From the NCBI GenBank assembly GCA_030770425.1, contig JASJFT010000231.1:1-64000 (forward strand): a stretch of DNA of 64,000 nt, in the 5' to 3' direction. The position numbers were made by a program, and so were the translations under genes. Under the pieces are notes generated by a model. The model saw only the letters and a program-made list of their open reading frames with translations, was not told the DNA's origin and did not search any database. This DNA comes from Darksidea phi (taxonomy: Eukaryota; Ascomycota; Dothideomycetes; Pleosporales; Lentitheciaceae). Shown here piece by piece: positions 21,065 to 33,823 of this stretch (position 1 is the stretch's first letter; the number at the start of each line of letters is the position of its first letter).

Positions 21065-21923
21065 GGAATGAGTACAATGAACAGGTATGCCAACATAGGG
21101 AACAACAAAATGTAAATGTATCTTATTGATATCGTTGGTTTCCCGAGCCTTTCCCGTCGCAACAACGCTCGGATTGGGGCCGATTCGGAGACATGCCCGC
21201 TCAGTGCGACGCAGAGGGTGGAGCCGGAACAACAGAGTGAATGAAGTAAGTACGTAACGTTTCCGACATGCAGGTACAGCCGCGTTCGTAAATGAAACGA
21301 TCATTATATTTGCAACGCCTCGCGACCTATAACAACAGCGATCAGCAACTTCCTAAATCAGACCGCAATCAGCCTGTTACCGAGAACAGCGACGGTAATA
21401 TTTCTCACTTGCCGAATTATTGACGCACCGCGCGTCTGCTGCAATTGCTTCTGCAAGTGGGAATACGAGAATCTCCTCAATGTCGGCATTAAGCAGCGGG
21501 ACTGCTCGAGGAGGGACGCGAGGTTCCATTCAGGACAAATACAGCTGCAAGTTGCCGGTGATCGACAGAACAATGCCATACCAGTAAATGGTTGTGCAGC
21601 ACCCCCGCTCTTATTCAGCCTCGCATTGATGGAAACAACTCTCCGCCCTTGTGTGAGGGTATTTCATCCCATCTAAGCGTCTTCTAGAAGCGAATATGGG
21701 CAACAAAGAACGGGAAATTTGCGATCTCCCGGGACGAGGAACGTGGTCTTGCAATGTGGGGATAGTATGTTGCTATTTGCGGCTGTTAGGTGTCGACAAC
21801 AGTTGGCGACTCCATGAACGAGGTATAAAGACCAGATACGGGCCATCTTTCTCAAATCCCTCCATCCATCCAGAGCACCAATTGCAACTCCGCCGTGTAT
21901 TTATAAAGTCGCAATCCTTAACC
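21065..21923. other. Intergenic, no gene
   Basis: Short frames overlap the thiolase 3' end antisense or have no features. The last 100 bp hold a TATA box and the leader of the small secreted protein gene. Confidence 0.5.
21824..21830 (+). promoter_or_regulatory. TATA box (TATAAAG)
   Basis: It lies 94 bp upstream of the ATG at 21924 and is followed by a run of TCCATCCATCC. Spacing fits a fungal core promoter. Confidence 0.5.
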
Positions 21924-22601
21924 ATGAAGTCGTTCCTCTTTGCTACTGCTGCTCTTTACAGCATCGCATCCGCTTTCCCTCACGCGCCGTGGATTAAGCT
22001 CGCTCCTCCGCCGGCCGGGACCCAGTTCTACCAACTACAGACCAAGTCGTACGTTGTCCAAGCCCTTCCCTCGCAGCTACGCTGACGTGAAGTTACTAGT
22101 CCCACCACTGCCGTGAATGGCCAATGGGTAACCCTCAAGACCGGATCGACCTCCTACAGCCTAGCCAGCGCGCAAGCGTCCGCAACCAAGTTCTTCATGA
22201 AAAAGTATACTCCCACCGGCACATACGAAATTTACAACGCGGACGATACGCGTCAGATAGCCCTCCTAGGGGAAACCAGTGTTCTGCTGAACGTCGTTGA
22301 CGCGACGAGTCCAAGTACAGATAAGATCCCAAAAGGGCAGCTTATGGAATGGGGAACGTTCACGACGGATAACAACGTACTTGGCGTGAAGGATGGAAGT
22401 ACGTTGACGAATCGGACGTTTGTCGGGGTTAAGGCTAGCGATAATAGCTACACACTTGCGTTCTACGATGGTAAGTGCCACATCTTGTCGACTTCGCCAA
22501 GATGAAGGATGTCGCGGGCATGGACTGATTGACTTATAGGCGCGAGCGCTACTACCCAGGCCATTTCGCCGCTTACGATCAGTGTCGTGAAGTCCACATA
22601 G
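21924..22601 (+). CDS. Small secreted protein, unknown function
   Basis: Exons 21924-22048, 22100-22470 and 22540-22601 (introns 51 and 69 bp) give 185 aa. Both introns have good donors (GTACGT, GTAAGT) and acceptors, and splicing keeps one frame. The signal peptide is MKSFLFATAALYSIASAFP. The mature part is rich in Thr, Ser, Tyr and beta-prone residues (FFMKKYTPTGTYEIYNADD) and almost lacks cysteine. It reads as a compact beta-sheet protein. I do not recognise the family. Size, secretion signal and location between other secreted-protein genes make it an effector or surface-protein candidate (inferred). Confidence 0.75.
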
Positions 22602-24933
<2,332 letters not shown>

Positions 24934-26519
24934 GTTGGAGGTGAGGATATGACGGCTCCAAGGCGTGAAGAAGGACGGGATTCATTTCTGTTTGGTCAAA
25001 ATGTGGCTATAGTTGTTGAACTTGATAGAGAGCTGTTGTGAACAGTCTGGAATACATACCTCACACAGCATCCAATGGAAGAATTGAGGTTGCAAGCTTG
25101 CTTGCCTAGGTGATCATTCACTCTATGCGCCCGGATTGCCTGTCTTGAATGTAAGAGAGTGTAGATTATAACGCCCTTGAGGCACCAGAGATCTATTTGT
25201 GGGTTGCGAATCGGCGGCTAGACGGAATACTGGGCCTGCAAAAGACATTCTTTCTTCAACGGAACTACAGTGTATGTTGTCGAGACCAGCATTGTCGGGG
25301 TCCACAGTGTTTTGGCGTGTCCGTACTCCAAGAGATAAGCGGGGTTGCATATTGAACATTTAGTCGCGACAAATCACGCTTTAGCCTTGCGTGGATTCAG
25401 TTATGCGTGAGTAAGTCATAGAGACTGTGCAAACCTTTTACATGTACTAGGATGGCAGTAGACAAGATATCGAAAATCGACTTTGGTAGGTAAGATGTCA
25501 TCAAGTGCTTGACAGAATTAATATAGGGACTGATAGACTTCTGGGGAATCCGTTCTAACGTCTATTATCGCCAACCTTGGTAGGTTATCCGCACAGCGCA
25601 AGACTAGACGCCGACTAGTTCCACGGCGATACACTAATCAATAATACTGGAATTTCTTGAATTTCTTGAATTTTACGCCGCTGCTATTGTTAATTTAGTG
25701 TTACCGTTCACTCTGTATGAGAGGTATTTGATAACTATTCTTCTTAGAATCTATAGCCAGTGAGTACATACTGCTCCCTTTCCCCCGTCGAAGCTCGCTT
25801 TTTGCGAGTGCTATGCAATACGGACAATTGTACCTTATTTGTCCCTGGGCTTGACGTTCCTATACTAATTTTGCTAATGTAATTACTGTTAGACTTCTTT
25901 TTGTGCTACGCTTTGTTGTAGCTACATTCCCAAACCTTTAAATTCAAGTAATGAAGTATATATTAGCAAACCAAAACATTCTCGTTAGCAAGATTTTTAT
26001 TACAGTTATAAAATAAGCCGTGGGACGAAAGCTTCAAGTGCACGCAAGGATACCGAATCGCGGGAAGCGGAAAGACTATTTGCCAGTATAATAGGCGATG
26101 CGTAGCTGATAAGACCTAATGATGTAGCTCTGATGGCTGTTATGCATCTATTTCTATCTATAATGACATGAGGACACAGAGACAAACACACATTGCATAT
26201 ATCGGCAAACGATTAAGGTCTAAATTTAGTTTGATCGCTGCTAACCCCTGCCTTTGCTAGGGTAGATCGTAGCACACTTGCTTTATTGGGATTTCTAATC
26301 GGTCTGTGCATACGAAGAAAACGAGCAAAAATAGGAGCGTTTGCACATACATGCAATTATGGCTTTCTCTTTCAACCCCTCTGATTACAAGGAACACCGA
26401 GGGCTTTGAAAAGATCTGTCTCAATACCGCTGCAGGGATCTTTACCGCGGATCTGATTCCGTGGCCATCTCCAGACCTGAAACCATCCTCGAGCTAATTG
26501 AATAAAACAAAAAAGAGCA
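24934..26519. other. Intergenic, no gene
   Basis: About 1.6 kb, AT-rich between 25500 and 26200. A short GAATTTCTT tandem (25650-25670) is present. Frames on either strand are short and unrecognised. Confidence 0.5.
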
Positions 26520-29324
26520 ATGGCTCCCTACTGCTACAGCCCTCTCCCAACCCCAACCAGCATCCGCGTCCTCCGCCTCCCCAACATTGACCCCGTCACC
26601 GGCATCATCTCCACCTCCTTCCGAATCATCGACCTTGCTCACATCACTAGCATCAACAGGCCCCTGTATCACACCCTTTCCTACACCTGGGGTAATCCTC
26701 ACGCTGACGGACCCTTCTTTGCCGACAACTATACTTCGCAAGCTCCGCGCTACTCAACGCAGGACTCGATACTTGTTGACGGCTATACTCTGACCGTGAA
26801 TCGCAATCTACACGATGCGCTGCTCTCCATGAAGCCTGATTCGTGGCGCCGGTTCTGCGACGCAAGGACCAAGCGTATGCGCAGTCAGTTGCATTTGGCG
26901 GTGCTTCTGCGCAAAGTGCAGGATGTGCATGCGCTGGTGAAATCGAATGTCAAATTGGATCTAGTAAATGATGAAACAGGGTGGACGCCGCTTATGTATG
27001 CAGCGGCAATGGGAGAAGAGGAGATAGTGAGGGTACTTTTGGCGGCTGGAGCGAATGTAGACATTATGGATAAAAAGGGAGTTACTGCGGAAGAGGCTGC
27101 AAGGAGGAATGGACAAGAAGAAATTGTGGGCTGGGTTAAAGATGCGGCGAAAATGGATCTGGAGAAGAGGAGGAAGCGATTCGGATGTAGCAAGGGGACT
27201 GGAACTGGGCTGGACGATGACGGCCCTGATCTTTGGATCTGGATTGATCAGCTATGTATCAACCAGGCGGATTTAAAGGAGCGGGGCAATCAGGTTAATA
27301 TGATGGGTGAGATCTACTCTGGCGCGTTTTGGACGCTTGTTTGGCTTGGTGCAGAGGACTGCCGTACGGCTACGGCGCTTCAAGCTATCAACAAGCTTGC
27401 AGATGCGGAAGGAGATCTGATCAAGAGCGACATACTGCCTTACATGGAGCAACCCGAAGAACTTTACGTCGCAGCTAACATTCCGTATATTTCGCCCGCC
27501 GAGTGGACAGCACTAGCTTCGCTATTTCAGCGTCAATACTTCCGCCGCGTCTGGGTCATACAGGAGAATTTAGTAAGCCGGACTACGCTTGGTCTTTGCG
27601 GAAACGTTGAGCTACCCTGGCGTCAACTCTGCACCGTTGCGCAGCAACTGTATATTCGGCAGTTGGTTATTGGTCGTCCGACTAGTGCTAAGTATATCGA
27701 TACTAGTGAAGCAGCGCTCCAGGTGGAGCATCGCGCAAGCCAACTGGTGCAATGGACTGATAGGTGGCTGAACGGGCAGCAGGCGATGAACCCAAAAGCA
27801 TGCAATTTGGGGACATTAGTCGGAGACTGCTGGACTTTTCATGCAACTGATGCCAGGGATAAGATTTTTGGGTTTTATGGGTTGTTTAACTTACTCGAAA
27901 AAAATATAGAGCGGAAAAAGAGAAAGGAGAAAAAGGACATGCGAGAACCGGACAAAATTGGAAGTAGTGAGGACACTCCTAGGAAGTCCTGGATCGCAGA
28001 CTACTCCAAGTCAGCAGCCCAAGTTTTTGCTGAAGCTACGAAGACCATGATCGGCGAAACAGAGGATCTGGCTGTGCTCGCAAATGTGATTGATATCTCG
28101 CTTAGGCAAACGGCGGATTTGCCATCCTGGAGCCCTGATTTCAGTGTACCATTCAGCAACGCCTTACCCAGCCAATACAACGGTTCTGTTAAAAATTATG
28201 CGCCGTCAATCACTCCTTCTATCAGTAACCCAATACCCTGGAGCCACCTTCCCGTCCAAGTCTGGCCTCTTGACACCATCCTGCAAACCGGTCCCACAAC
28301 CTGTGGGCCTGGCGAGACGACGGTTTACTTTTCACGGTCTTGGATTAGCCTGGCGCTTCTTCTTCCAACTCCGTACCAAGAGACGGGACTGTCCCGCACC
28401 GAAGTTCTGTGGCGGACGTTAATAGCCGACACAGCACTCGCAGGAACGCGTCCTGCCCCCGCCGCATACGGACCTGCGTTCCGAGATCTGGTTGCTACAA
28501 TGTTGTGCATTGCTGCGCGAGAAGAAGCGCAGCGGTTTTCGGTATTGAATATAAAGGAGGGCAAGGTGCTAAGATTGCCAGAATGCCCGGCACCGAGTTT
28601 GGAGGTTGCGGTCGAGCATGTAAAAACAACATGGCAGAATCCGGTGCTGCAAAGCCTAGGTAGGGAAGAATTAATGAGGGAGTTTGGGGAGGTGGGGTCG
28701 AATCTAAGTGGGGAGAAATGGGAGGCTTTAGTGTTTGGGCTGATGGGGCTACACGTTCTAGCACTGACAGAATTGGAAAGAGGGTGGAAAGGCAAAATTG
28801 AGATAGGGCAAAGCCAGAATGGGAACAAGAGGGTTAGCGAGCTGTTTACTCCGACTCTGGATCAGCTGCTGGATTTTGAGAAGCGAATGGATTGGAGCGG
28901 GGGAGACCAAGAAAGCGGAAGTGGAGTAAAACTCCTTCCTGCGAACACTGATTTGTTGCATGTCTTACGACAGAGGCTGGGAAGGAGGCGGTTGTTTGTT
29001 ACGGAGAGTCGGTTCTTGGGGATTGGGCCTGCGGGAATGAGGGAGGGTGATCGGGTTGTGCTGATAAGAGGGTTTGGGTCGCTGGCGATTGTGAGGAAGA
29101 GAGAAGAAGAAAATAGCCAAGGGAAAGGAGAAGGCTGCGAGAAGAGGAAGGGGGAGCAAGGACTAAACGATGACAGGGTGGAGAAGCAGGATAAGCATAG
29201 GGATGCGGATGGTGTCGAAGAGAGAAAAGAGTGGCAGTTCATAGGCCAGGCGTTCGTTTTCGGAGTTAAGGATGGAAAAGATGAATGTCAAGAGAAAGGA
29301 TGGGAGGAAATCAACTTGGTGTGA
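26520..29324 (+). CDS. HET-domain protein with ankyrin repeats inserted in the HET domain
   Basis: Single-exon, 934 aa. The HET domain (heterokaryon incompatibility, PF06985) is recognised by LYHTLSYTWGNP (residues 49-60), WIDQLCINQADLKERGNQV (241-259) and IYSGAFWTLVWLGAED (265-280), followed by RQYFRRVWVIQEN. Between the first two motifs lie about 90 residues of ankyrin type (121-208), including DETGWTPLMYAAAMGEEEIV and LLAAGANVDIMDKKG. HET proteins normally have a short link here. The long C-terminal part contains DARDKIFGFYGL and ADYSKSAAQVFAEAT, typical of HET proteins, and ends in a Lys/Glu-rich tail. HET proteins trigger cell death on non-self recognition (family knowledge). The ankyrin segment may serve as the sensing surface (inferred). 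Confidence 0.9.
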   Translation: MAPYCYSPLPTPTSIRVLRLPNIDPVTGIISTSFRIIDLAHITSINRPLYHTLSYTWGNPHADGPFFADNYTSQAPRYSTQDSILVDGYTLTVNRNLHDALLSMKPDSWRRFCDARTKRMRSQLHLAVLLRKVQDVHALVKSNVKLDLVNDETGWTPLMYAAAMGEEEIVRVLLAAGANVDIMDKKGVTAEEAARRNGQEEIVGWVKDAAKMDLEKRRKRFGCSKGTGTGLDDDGPDLWIWIDQLCINQADLKERGNQVNMMGEIYSGAFWTLVWLGAEDCRTATALQAINKLADAEGDLIKSDILPYMEQPEELYVAANIPYISPAEWTALASLFQRQYFRRVWVIQENLVSRTTLGLCGNVELPWRQLCTVAQQLYIRQLVIGRPTSAKYIDTSEAALQVEHRASQLVQWTDRWLNGQQAMNPKACNLGTLVGDCWTFHATDARDKIFGFYGLFNLLEKNIERKKRKEKKDMREPDKIGSSEDTPRKSWIADYSKSAAQVFAEATKTMIGETEDLAVLANVIDISLRQTADLPSWSPDFSVPFSNALPSQYNGSVKNYAPSITPSISNPIPWSHLPVQVWPLDTILQTGPTTCGPGETTVYFSRSWISLALLLPTPYQETGLSRTEVLWRTLIADTALAGTRPAPAAYGPAFRDLVATMLCIAAREEAQRFSVLNIKEGKVLRLPECPAPSLEVAVEHVKTTWQNPVLQSLGREELMREFGEVGSNLSGEKWEALVFGLMGLHVLALTELERGWKGKIEIGQSQNGNKRVSELFTPTLDQLLDFEKRMDWSGGDQESGSGVKLLPANTDLLHVLRQRLGRRRLFVTESRFLGIGPAGMREGDRVVLIRGFGSLAIVRKREEENSQGKGEGCEKRKGEQGLNDDRVEKQDKHRDADGVEERKEWQFIGQAFVFGVKDGKDECQEKGWEEINLV

Positions 29325-30102
29325 GCGTGGTTGCAGAACCAGCACTATTTCGACGCCACGAATGGCTCAAGCCACAGCACCCTCGTAGACCTTTAATAGC
29401 CGGCCTAGCTTCATTTTAAGTTTATAGACATTCCATCCTGTGACAAAAGCCAAGAGCTGCTTGGATACCTCGGAAGCGTATATTTTAGCAAAGAGCCAAT
29501 GATTATAGGTTGATGATCAGCCTTACGATCAAACATCTTCAAGACCGAAAGGCGTGGGCAATCGATCAGAGGGCGACTCACTGTACCTCGCATCCACGAG
29601 CGATGACAGACTCTACGATAGTCCGGGTTGCGGTGTCTCATTCTGAGGTCTCGACTTGTGCGCATATGAGGGAGGTGCCATTCCTGTATTCTGGCACTTA
29701 ATATATTACCGCTTCGCCGATTCGAGCAGTCTAATGAAAGGTCTCAAGCACGGACATTACTGGAAGTCCGGGAAAAACCTCGGGGCAAGAGCGTCGGAGA
29801 AGAGCTTCGTGCGAGGTGTGCGAAATCCGCTGACGCGTTCTTACAAATGATATGTAAAGAAGTGCATAAATAGTTTGCTTGCTTCTGTTTCGACACTAGC
29901 GGGTAGGGCGGCATATTACGGCGCAGTACGTATTCCCTCCAGTCGTACAGATCCTTAAACCAAGCAACCGGCGCCCGGTGAAAGTAGCCATCGGAAAACT
30001 GTTCGACCTAGCTCCAATATGCAGCCACCATTCCCTTCTCAGCACTTACCTGGCAGAGTGAGGTGTATCTAGCCATCGAACCTAACCTACACCCCGGGAC
30101 AC
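29325..30102. other. Intergenic, no gene
   Basis: Short frames only. An upstream part of the SDR relic that follows could be hidden near 30000-30100, but no Rossmann motif can be read. Confidence 0.45.
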
Positions 30103-30384
30103 ATGATGGCGGGTGCTACCCCTGAAATGCTGCCAATGGATGATGGTCAGTTGTTACTTGTTCGCACCTTACGCAGCCATGCAACGCAGGGAATCCGTAC
30201 GCCAAAGATTTCTAATAGACTCTTTAGGGAACTTCCAGCGGCGTTCATGGGGTGCATTACCCTTCCGCGTGCCCAGTTTTTGGATCGGAAATTTGTCTGG
30301 GTAAATTGGGATGCCGACGAAGTAAAGGCAAAGGCCGATGAGATTGCCAATGGCATGCAGCTGACTGCGGGTATTAATGGCTAG
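30103..30384 (+). pseudogene. C-terminal relic of a short-chain dehydrogenase
   Basis: The frame reads TPEMLPMDDGQLLL, then AQFLDRKFVWVNWDADEVKA and KADEIANGMQLTAGING. These match the C-terminal end of a common group of fungal SDRs, in which a segment close to FLxGKFVWxNWDVDELKAKA ends the protein. The cofactor-binding and catalytic parts (TGxxxGxG, YxxxK) are absent upstream, and the middle reads as unrelated sequence. It is therefore a truncated, dead copy. The neighbouring oxidoreductase at 31015 belongs to a different superfamily. Confidence 0.65.
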
Positions 30385-31014
30385 CCGATTCCACAAGCCA
30401 CCCCTCTTCCGCCCAGCACAGTGGGGTCATGATCATTCAGTGTATGCCACGTCGACTCAGAATAAACTTTTGGCGTCACTATCTCTTTCTCGAGATCTTT
30501 TCAGCGTCTCCCATCACCGTAACAAGCCAATGGTGAGCTGCGCCGGCTCAGTATGCCCTCATTATTGGGCAACGATATTTGCGGACTGGCATTTGCCCGA
30601 AGGGACGATGATAGAATGTCTAAACCAAGGAGCGCACCCGCTGAAAAGACTTACTAGGTTCTAATCTACAGATATAGATGTGAGTAGTGCCTGCCAATAG
30701 CCGTGCGCGATCTTTGAGGATGGGGTACGACCCAGGCACCTGTATCGCGCTAATCTTGATCTGGGTAACGCACTTGCATTGCATCTGCTGACGGATGCAT
30801 AACCCTCATTCAGAACGAAACACCCAATTCGCTCAATTTTGGAAGAACGCAATCTGCTCCTGTGTTCTCCGGCAAGTCCGGACAACGTGTAGATATAAAT
30901 ACTGCTTCGTAAACCGCAGAAGTATGTTGAATCACTATCGCTGCTCCCTCTATTTTATTATCACTTACCTCAGCTCAATTTGCTCTTCACAGCTTATATA
31001 CACCATCGTCCAAA
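30385..31014. other. Intergenic and promoter region
   Basis: No gene is seen. It contains a TATA box at 30894-30900 and a pyrimidine-rich leader upstream of the oxidoreductase ATG. Confidence 0.5.
30894..30900 (+). promoter_or_regulatory. TATA box (TATAAAT)
   Basis: It lies about 115 bp upstream of the ATG at 31015, with CT-rich sequence in between, in the expected position for a fungal core promoter. Confidence 0.45.
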
Positions 31015-32031
31015 ATGACCCCCACGCCTCAGAGTATGAAAGCTATCGTCGTCGAAGCATTTGGTCCCCCTTCCAACCTCGTCATTAAAGATGTTCCCAA
31101 GCCAGTTCCTCAAACCGGCTTCGCATTGATTCGCATCAAAGCTTTCGGTCTCAACCACGCCGAAACGCACATGCGCCGCGGTGAATGGGCAGAATCTATG
31201 CCCATCATTGGTATTGAATGTGTCGGCATCGTTGAAGCGTGTCCCGGCGGCGAATTCAAGATTGGCAGCGCCGTTGCTGCGTTGATGGGTGGCTTAGGAC
31301 GCACTTTGAACGGAAGCTATGCCGAGTACACCGTTGCACCTGCTGGCAACGTGGTCCCACTTGCAAAGAGCGAGGAAGAACTGTCGCTACCCTGGGAGCA
31401 GGTAGCGGCAGTCCCAGAGAGTTATGCGACAGCTTGGACGTGTTTGTTCACAAACCTGGAGGTGCGGGAGGGGCAGAGATTACTTCTGAGAGGTTCAACG
31501 TCTGCACTTGGAAGAGCTGCAGTAAACTTGGCTTTCAATCGTGGAGTGCGGGTTGTGGCAACGACGCGCACTCCTGAGCGCAACGCAGAGCTTCGTCGCA
31601 TGGGCGTAGAAGCTGTAGAGAGAGAGGGGCCTGGTCTTCCGGAGCGCATGCAACTTTCGGAAGAGGAGAAATTCGACGCGGTGCTGGACCTTATAGGTAA
31701 CAGCACCCTATTGGAATCCTTAACGCTCGTTCGGCGCGGCGGTCGTCTCTGTCTTGCTGGCTGGCTAGGCGGACTTGAGCCGATCCACGAATTCAATCCT
31801 TTGCTTCAAATGGCTAGCGGAGTACATTTTAGTTTCTTTGGGAGTTTCACTTTTGGGAGCAAGGCTTTTCCACTTTCGGAAGTACCCCTTCATAATGTTA
31901 TTCAGATGGTTGCGGATGGAAAATTTGAGGCAAAGCCCTCCAAAGTGTTCCGTTTCGATCAGATACAGGAAGCGCATCGTGTCATGGAGGCAAATGAGGC
32001 GAACGGTAAAGTAGTCGCCCTCGGTTGTTAA
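31015..32031 (+). CDS. Medium-chain oxidoreductase, quinone-oxidoreductase-like
   Basis: Single-exon, 338 aa, full length for the family. The N-terminal GroES-like fold has MKAIVVEAFGPPSNLVIKD, then IRIKAFGLNHAETHMRRGEW and GIECVGIVE. The nucleotide fold carries LLLRGSTSALGRAAVNLAF, a variant of the NADPH-binding AxxGGVG loop, and VVATTRTPER. Cys and His zinc ligands are missing, so it should be a zinc-independent NADPH:quinone reductase or enoyl-reductase-like enzyme. The substrate is unknown. Its TAA overlaps the stop codon of the transcription-factor-like gene on the other strand. Confidence 0.88.
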   Translation: MTPTPQSMKAIVVEAFGPPSNLVIKDVPKPVPQTGFALIRIKAFGLNHAETHMRRGEWAESMPIIGIECVGIVEACPGGEFKIGSAVAALMGGLGRTLNGSYAEYTVAPAGNVVPLAKSEEELSLPWEQVAAVPESYATAWTCLFTNLEVREGQRLLLRGSTSALGRAAVNLAFNRGVRVVATTRTPERNAELRRMGVEAVEREGPGLPERMQLSEEEKFDAVLDLIGNSTLLESLTLVRRGGRLCLAGWLGGLEPIHEFNPLLQMASGVHFSFFGSFTFGSKAFPLSEVPLHNVIQMVADGKFEAKPSKVFRFDQIQEAHRVMEANEANGKVVALGC

Positions 32032-33677
32032 CCTGTCTTGAGAAATTGGTGTACCTGGTAATCTAATCTGAACAATGCATGTAAACTTTGTGACTGAGAA
32101 ACTAAGAGATCCTCATCCCACACAAGTGTCGTGATCCTCTCTTTCAATTCCGCGAAACTCGCAATGTCCAGAGTGATGCAAAGAGTTTCTAATGCCTTCT
32201 GAAAAAAGTGCTTCTGCTCTGTATCGCAGTTTGAAGTGAAAGCAACGGACAAGATCCAAGCCAGCACTGTTGATGGATTACGGCTGACTAATGATTGGGA
32301 CGTCAGAGTGTTGTGGAGCTTTGTGGAATACAAAGGTTCTGCAGAGAGTGTATCGACGCCAAAAGGTGCTCGAAGAGCGCTGAGGTAGAGGATTGCAGCT
32401 AATCGAAAGGCTTCTAGGATCGAGTTTGTGTCATCGGTTTCACCGATATCTTGGCGACGAATAGCTAAAACCTGACCAAGGATCGGTATGATGTATAACC
32501 CTTGGAAGATCGTGTCCTGCCAGATGTTGCGGTGACGCATCTCTGTTTGCAGCAAGTCCTGCACTCTTCGGATCGCTTGACAGATATCAGTAACCTCGTC
32601 TATTTCTGTTATATCTTTACGTTTCGGAGACGCCATGTATTGTCCTTGTCTGCTGAGCCTTGGAAGTAGGTGCACAGGCGGAGGAAAACGGGGTAATTTG
32701 TCTCGGAAGTACGACCCGTTCACATCTACCCTGCTAATATCTTAGTGTTCTTCTTGAGTAACGGCAAGGTTTTCAAACCAATGCAGCATGATTCTAAGAA
32801 CTGGATTCGAGTCAAGTGTGTGTAAGCCACCGCGGTGGTCCAGCATCAACTGCAAGCCATGCATATGAGCATCTAAAGCTGCAGGATCATGTGTAAGGTT
32901 CTACTAGAAATTTTAGCTTTTGCGATGACTCCGGCACGTTTCGCTTACTGCGCAGCAAGCAAAGACCAAAACCGCGCCTATGGCGTCATCAGAATGGCAA
33001 TGCAAGGGATCATTGATTTGTTTCTGGAGCTCTTGCGTGGCTGACAGCGAAAACCTCAGATGCTCGTTTATCGAACGACTTTGATTCAGATGGGCCAGAT
33101 GCCATGAAGACATTGCAAGAAGCTGACAGAAAGCTGCAGTCTCCCGAACACGAGTGAAGAAGCCAATATTTTGCATTGTCCGGAACATGACACATGTTTC
33201 GTCAAAAACTACACGGCTGTTAGAAAATAGTCTGTGCAATATGTGCAACTCACGGTGGTCGTAGAGCTCGTGTTCGCGGCGCCCCATTCTAATTGGATAC
33301 TGGAAGAATGGATCTGAGCGGCCAGGATTAAAATGAGCGATTAAGCCGTGAGAAGCAGTTTCAGCATCCGGGCGATGCATTCTAGTATCGTCTGTATTGA
33401 CAAATGACTCCTGTGCTGTGTTCTTAACAGACGGCTGAAGAAGCGAACTAACGTCTATTTCAACTTCGCCTTCTCGGAGTGGACGGAATCCCCGAACATT
33501 TGAGTTGCGTGTCTGTCGATGGTAATATCGGGTAGCATGGCTTCTAACTCGCTGCCGATTTTGTTCTGTCATCGCCGCATCAGGGTTGCTGAATACAACA
33601 AATTGCCATTGTGCGTTGGGTTGCGGGGATGTTGAAGAAGTGCTCAAAGTTTGATTGGTTGAGTCCTTTCCGTCCAT
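32028..33677 (-). CDS. Fungal transcription-factor-like protein without a zinc cluster
   Basis: Exons on the minus strand: 33677-32949, 32900-32779 and 32730-32028, 517 aa. Both introns are 48 bp. The second (donor GTTTGA, acceptor CAG) removes an in-frame TAA and joins HW to VDVNGSYFRDKLPRFPPPV, the expected family arrangement. The N-terminus has FVVFSNPDAA and RVRSHATRYYHRQTR, and the body has HMHGLQLMLDHRGGL. These patterns occur in fungal proteins annotated as transcription factor domain proteins (Fungal_trans_2-like) that lack a Zn2Cys6 finger. No Cys6 motif is visible here. It may be a regulator that binds no DNA by itself, or the finger may lie in an unseen exon. A TATATAAG box lies about 140 bp upstream. 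Confidence 0.72.
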
Positions 33678-33815
33678 CCTTCTGGCTGCCGGTAAAAGGT
33701 GCCCAGCACAAGGAATTCGCTGGTCGATGTTGTCACAGTGAGGGCTCAGAATGAATCACTGTGAGGAAACAGAAGTGAAGACTGCGTTGATTGTGAAAGC
33801 TCTGTATGAGAGCGG

Positions 33816-33823
33816 CTTATATA
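33816..33823 (-). promoter_or_regulatory. TATA box (TATATAAG, minus strand)
   Basis: It reads TATATAAG on the minus strand, about 140 bp upstream of the ATG at 33677, and is the likely core promoter of the transcription-factor-like gene. Confidence 0.45.

Noticed and set aside
32740..32750. In-frame TAA suggesting a broken transcription-factor gene
   Set aside because: A 48-bp intron (32731-32778) removes it and restores the family's WVDVNGSY..PRFP arrangement.
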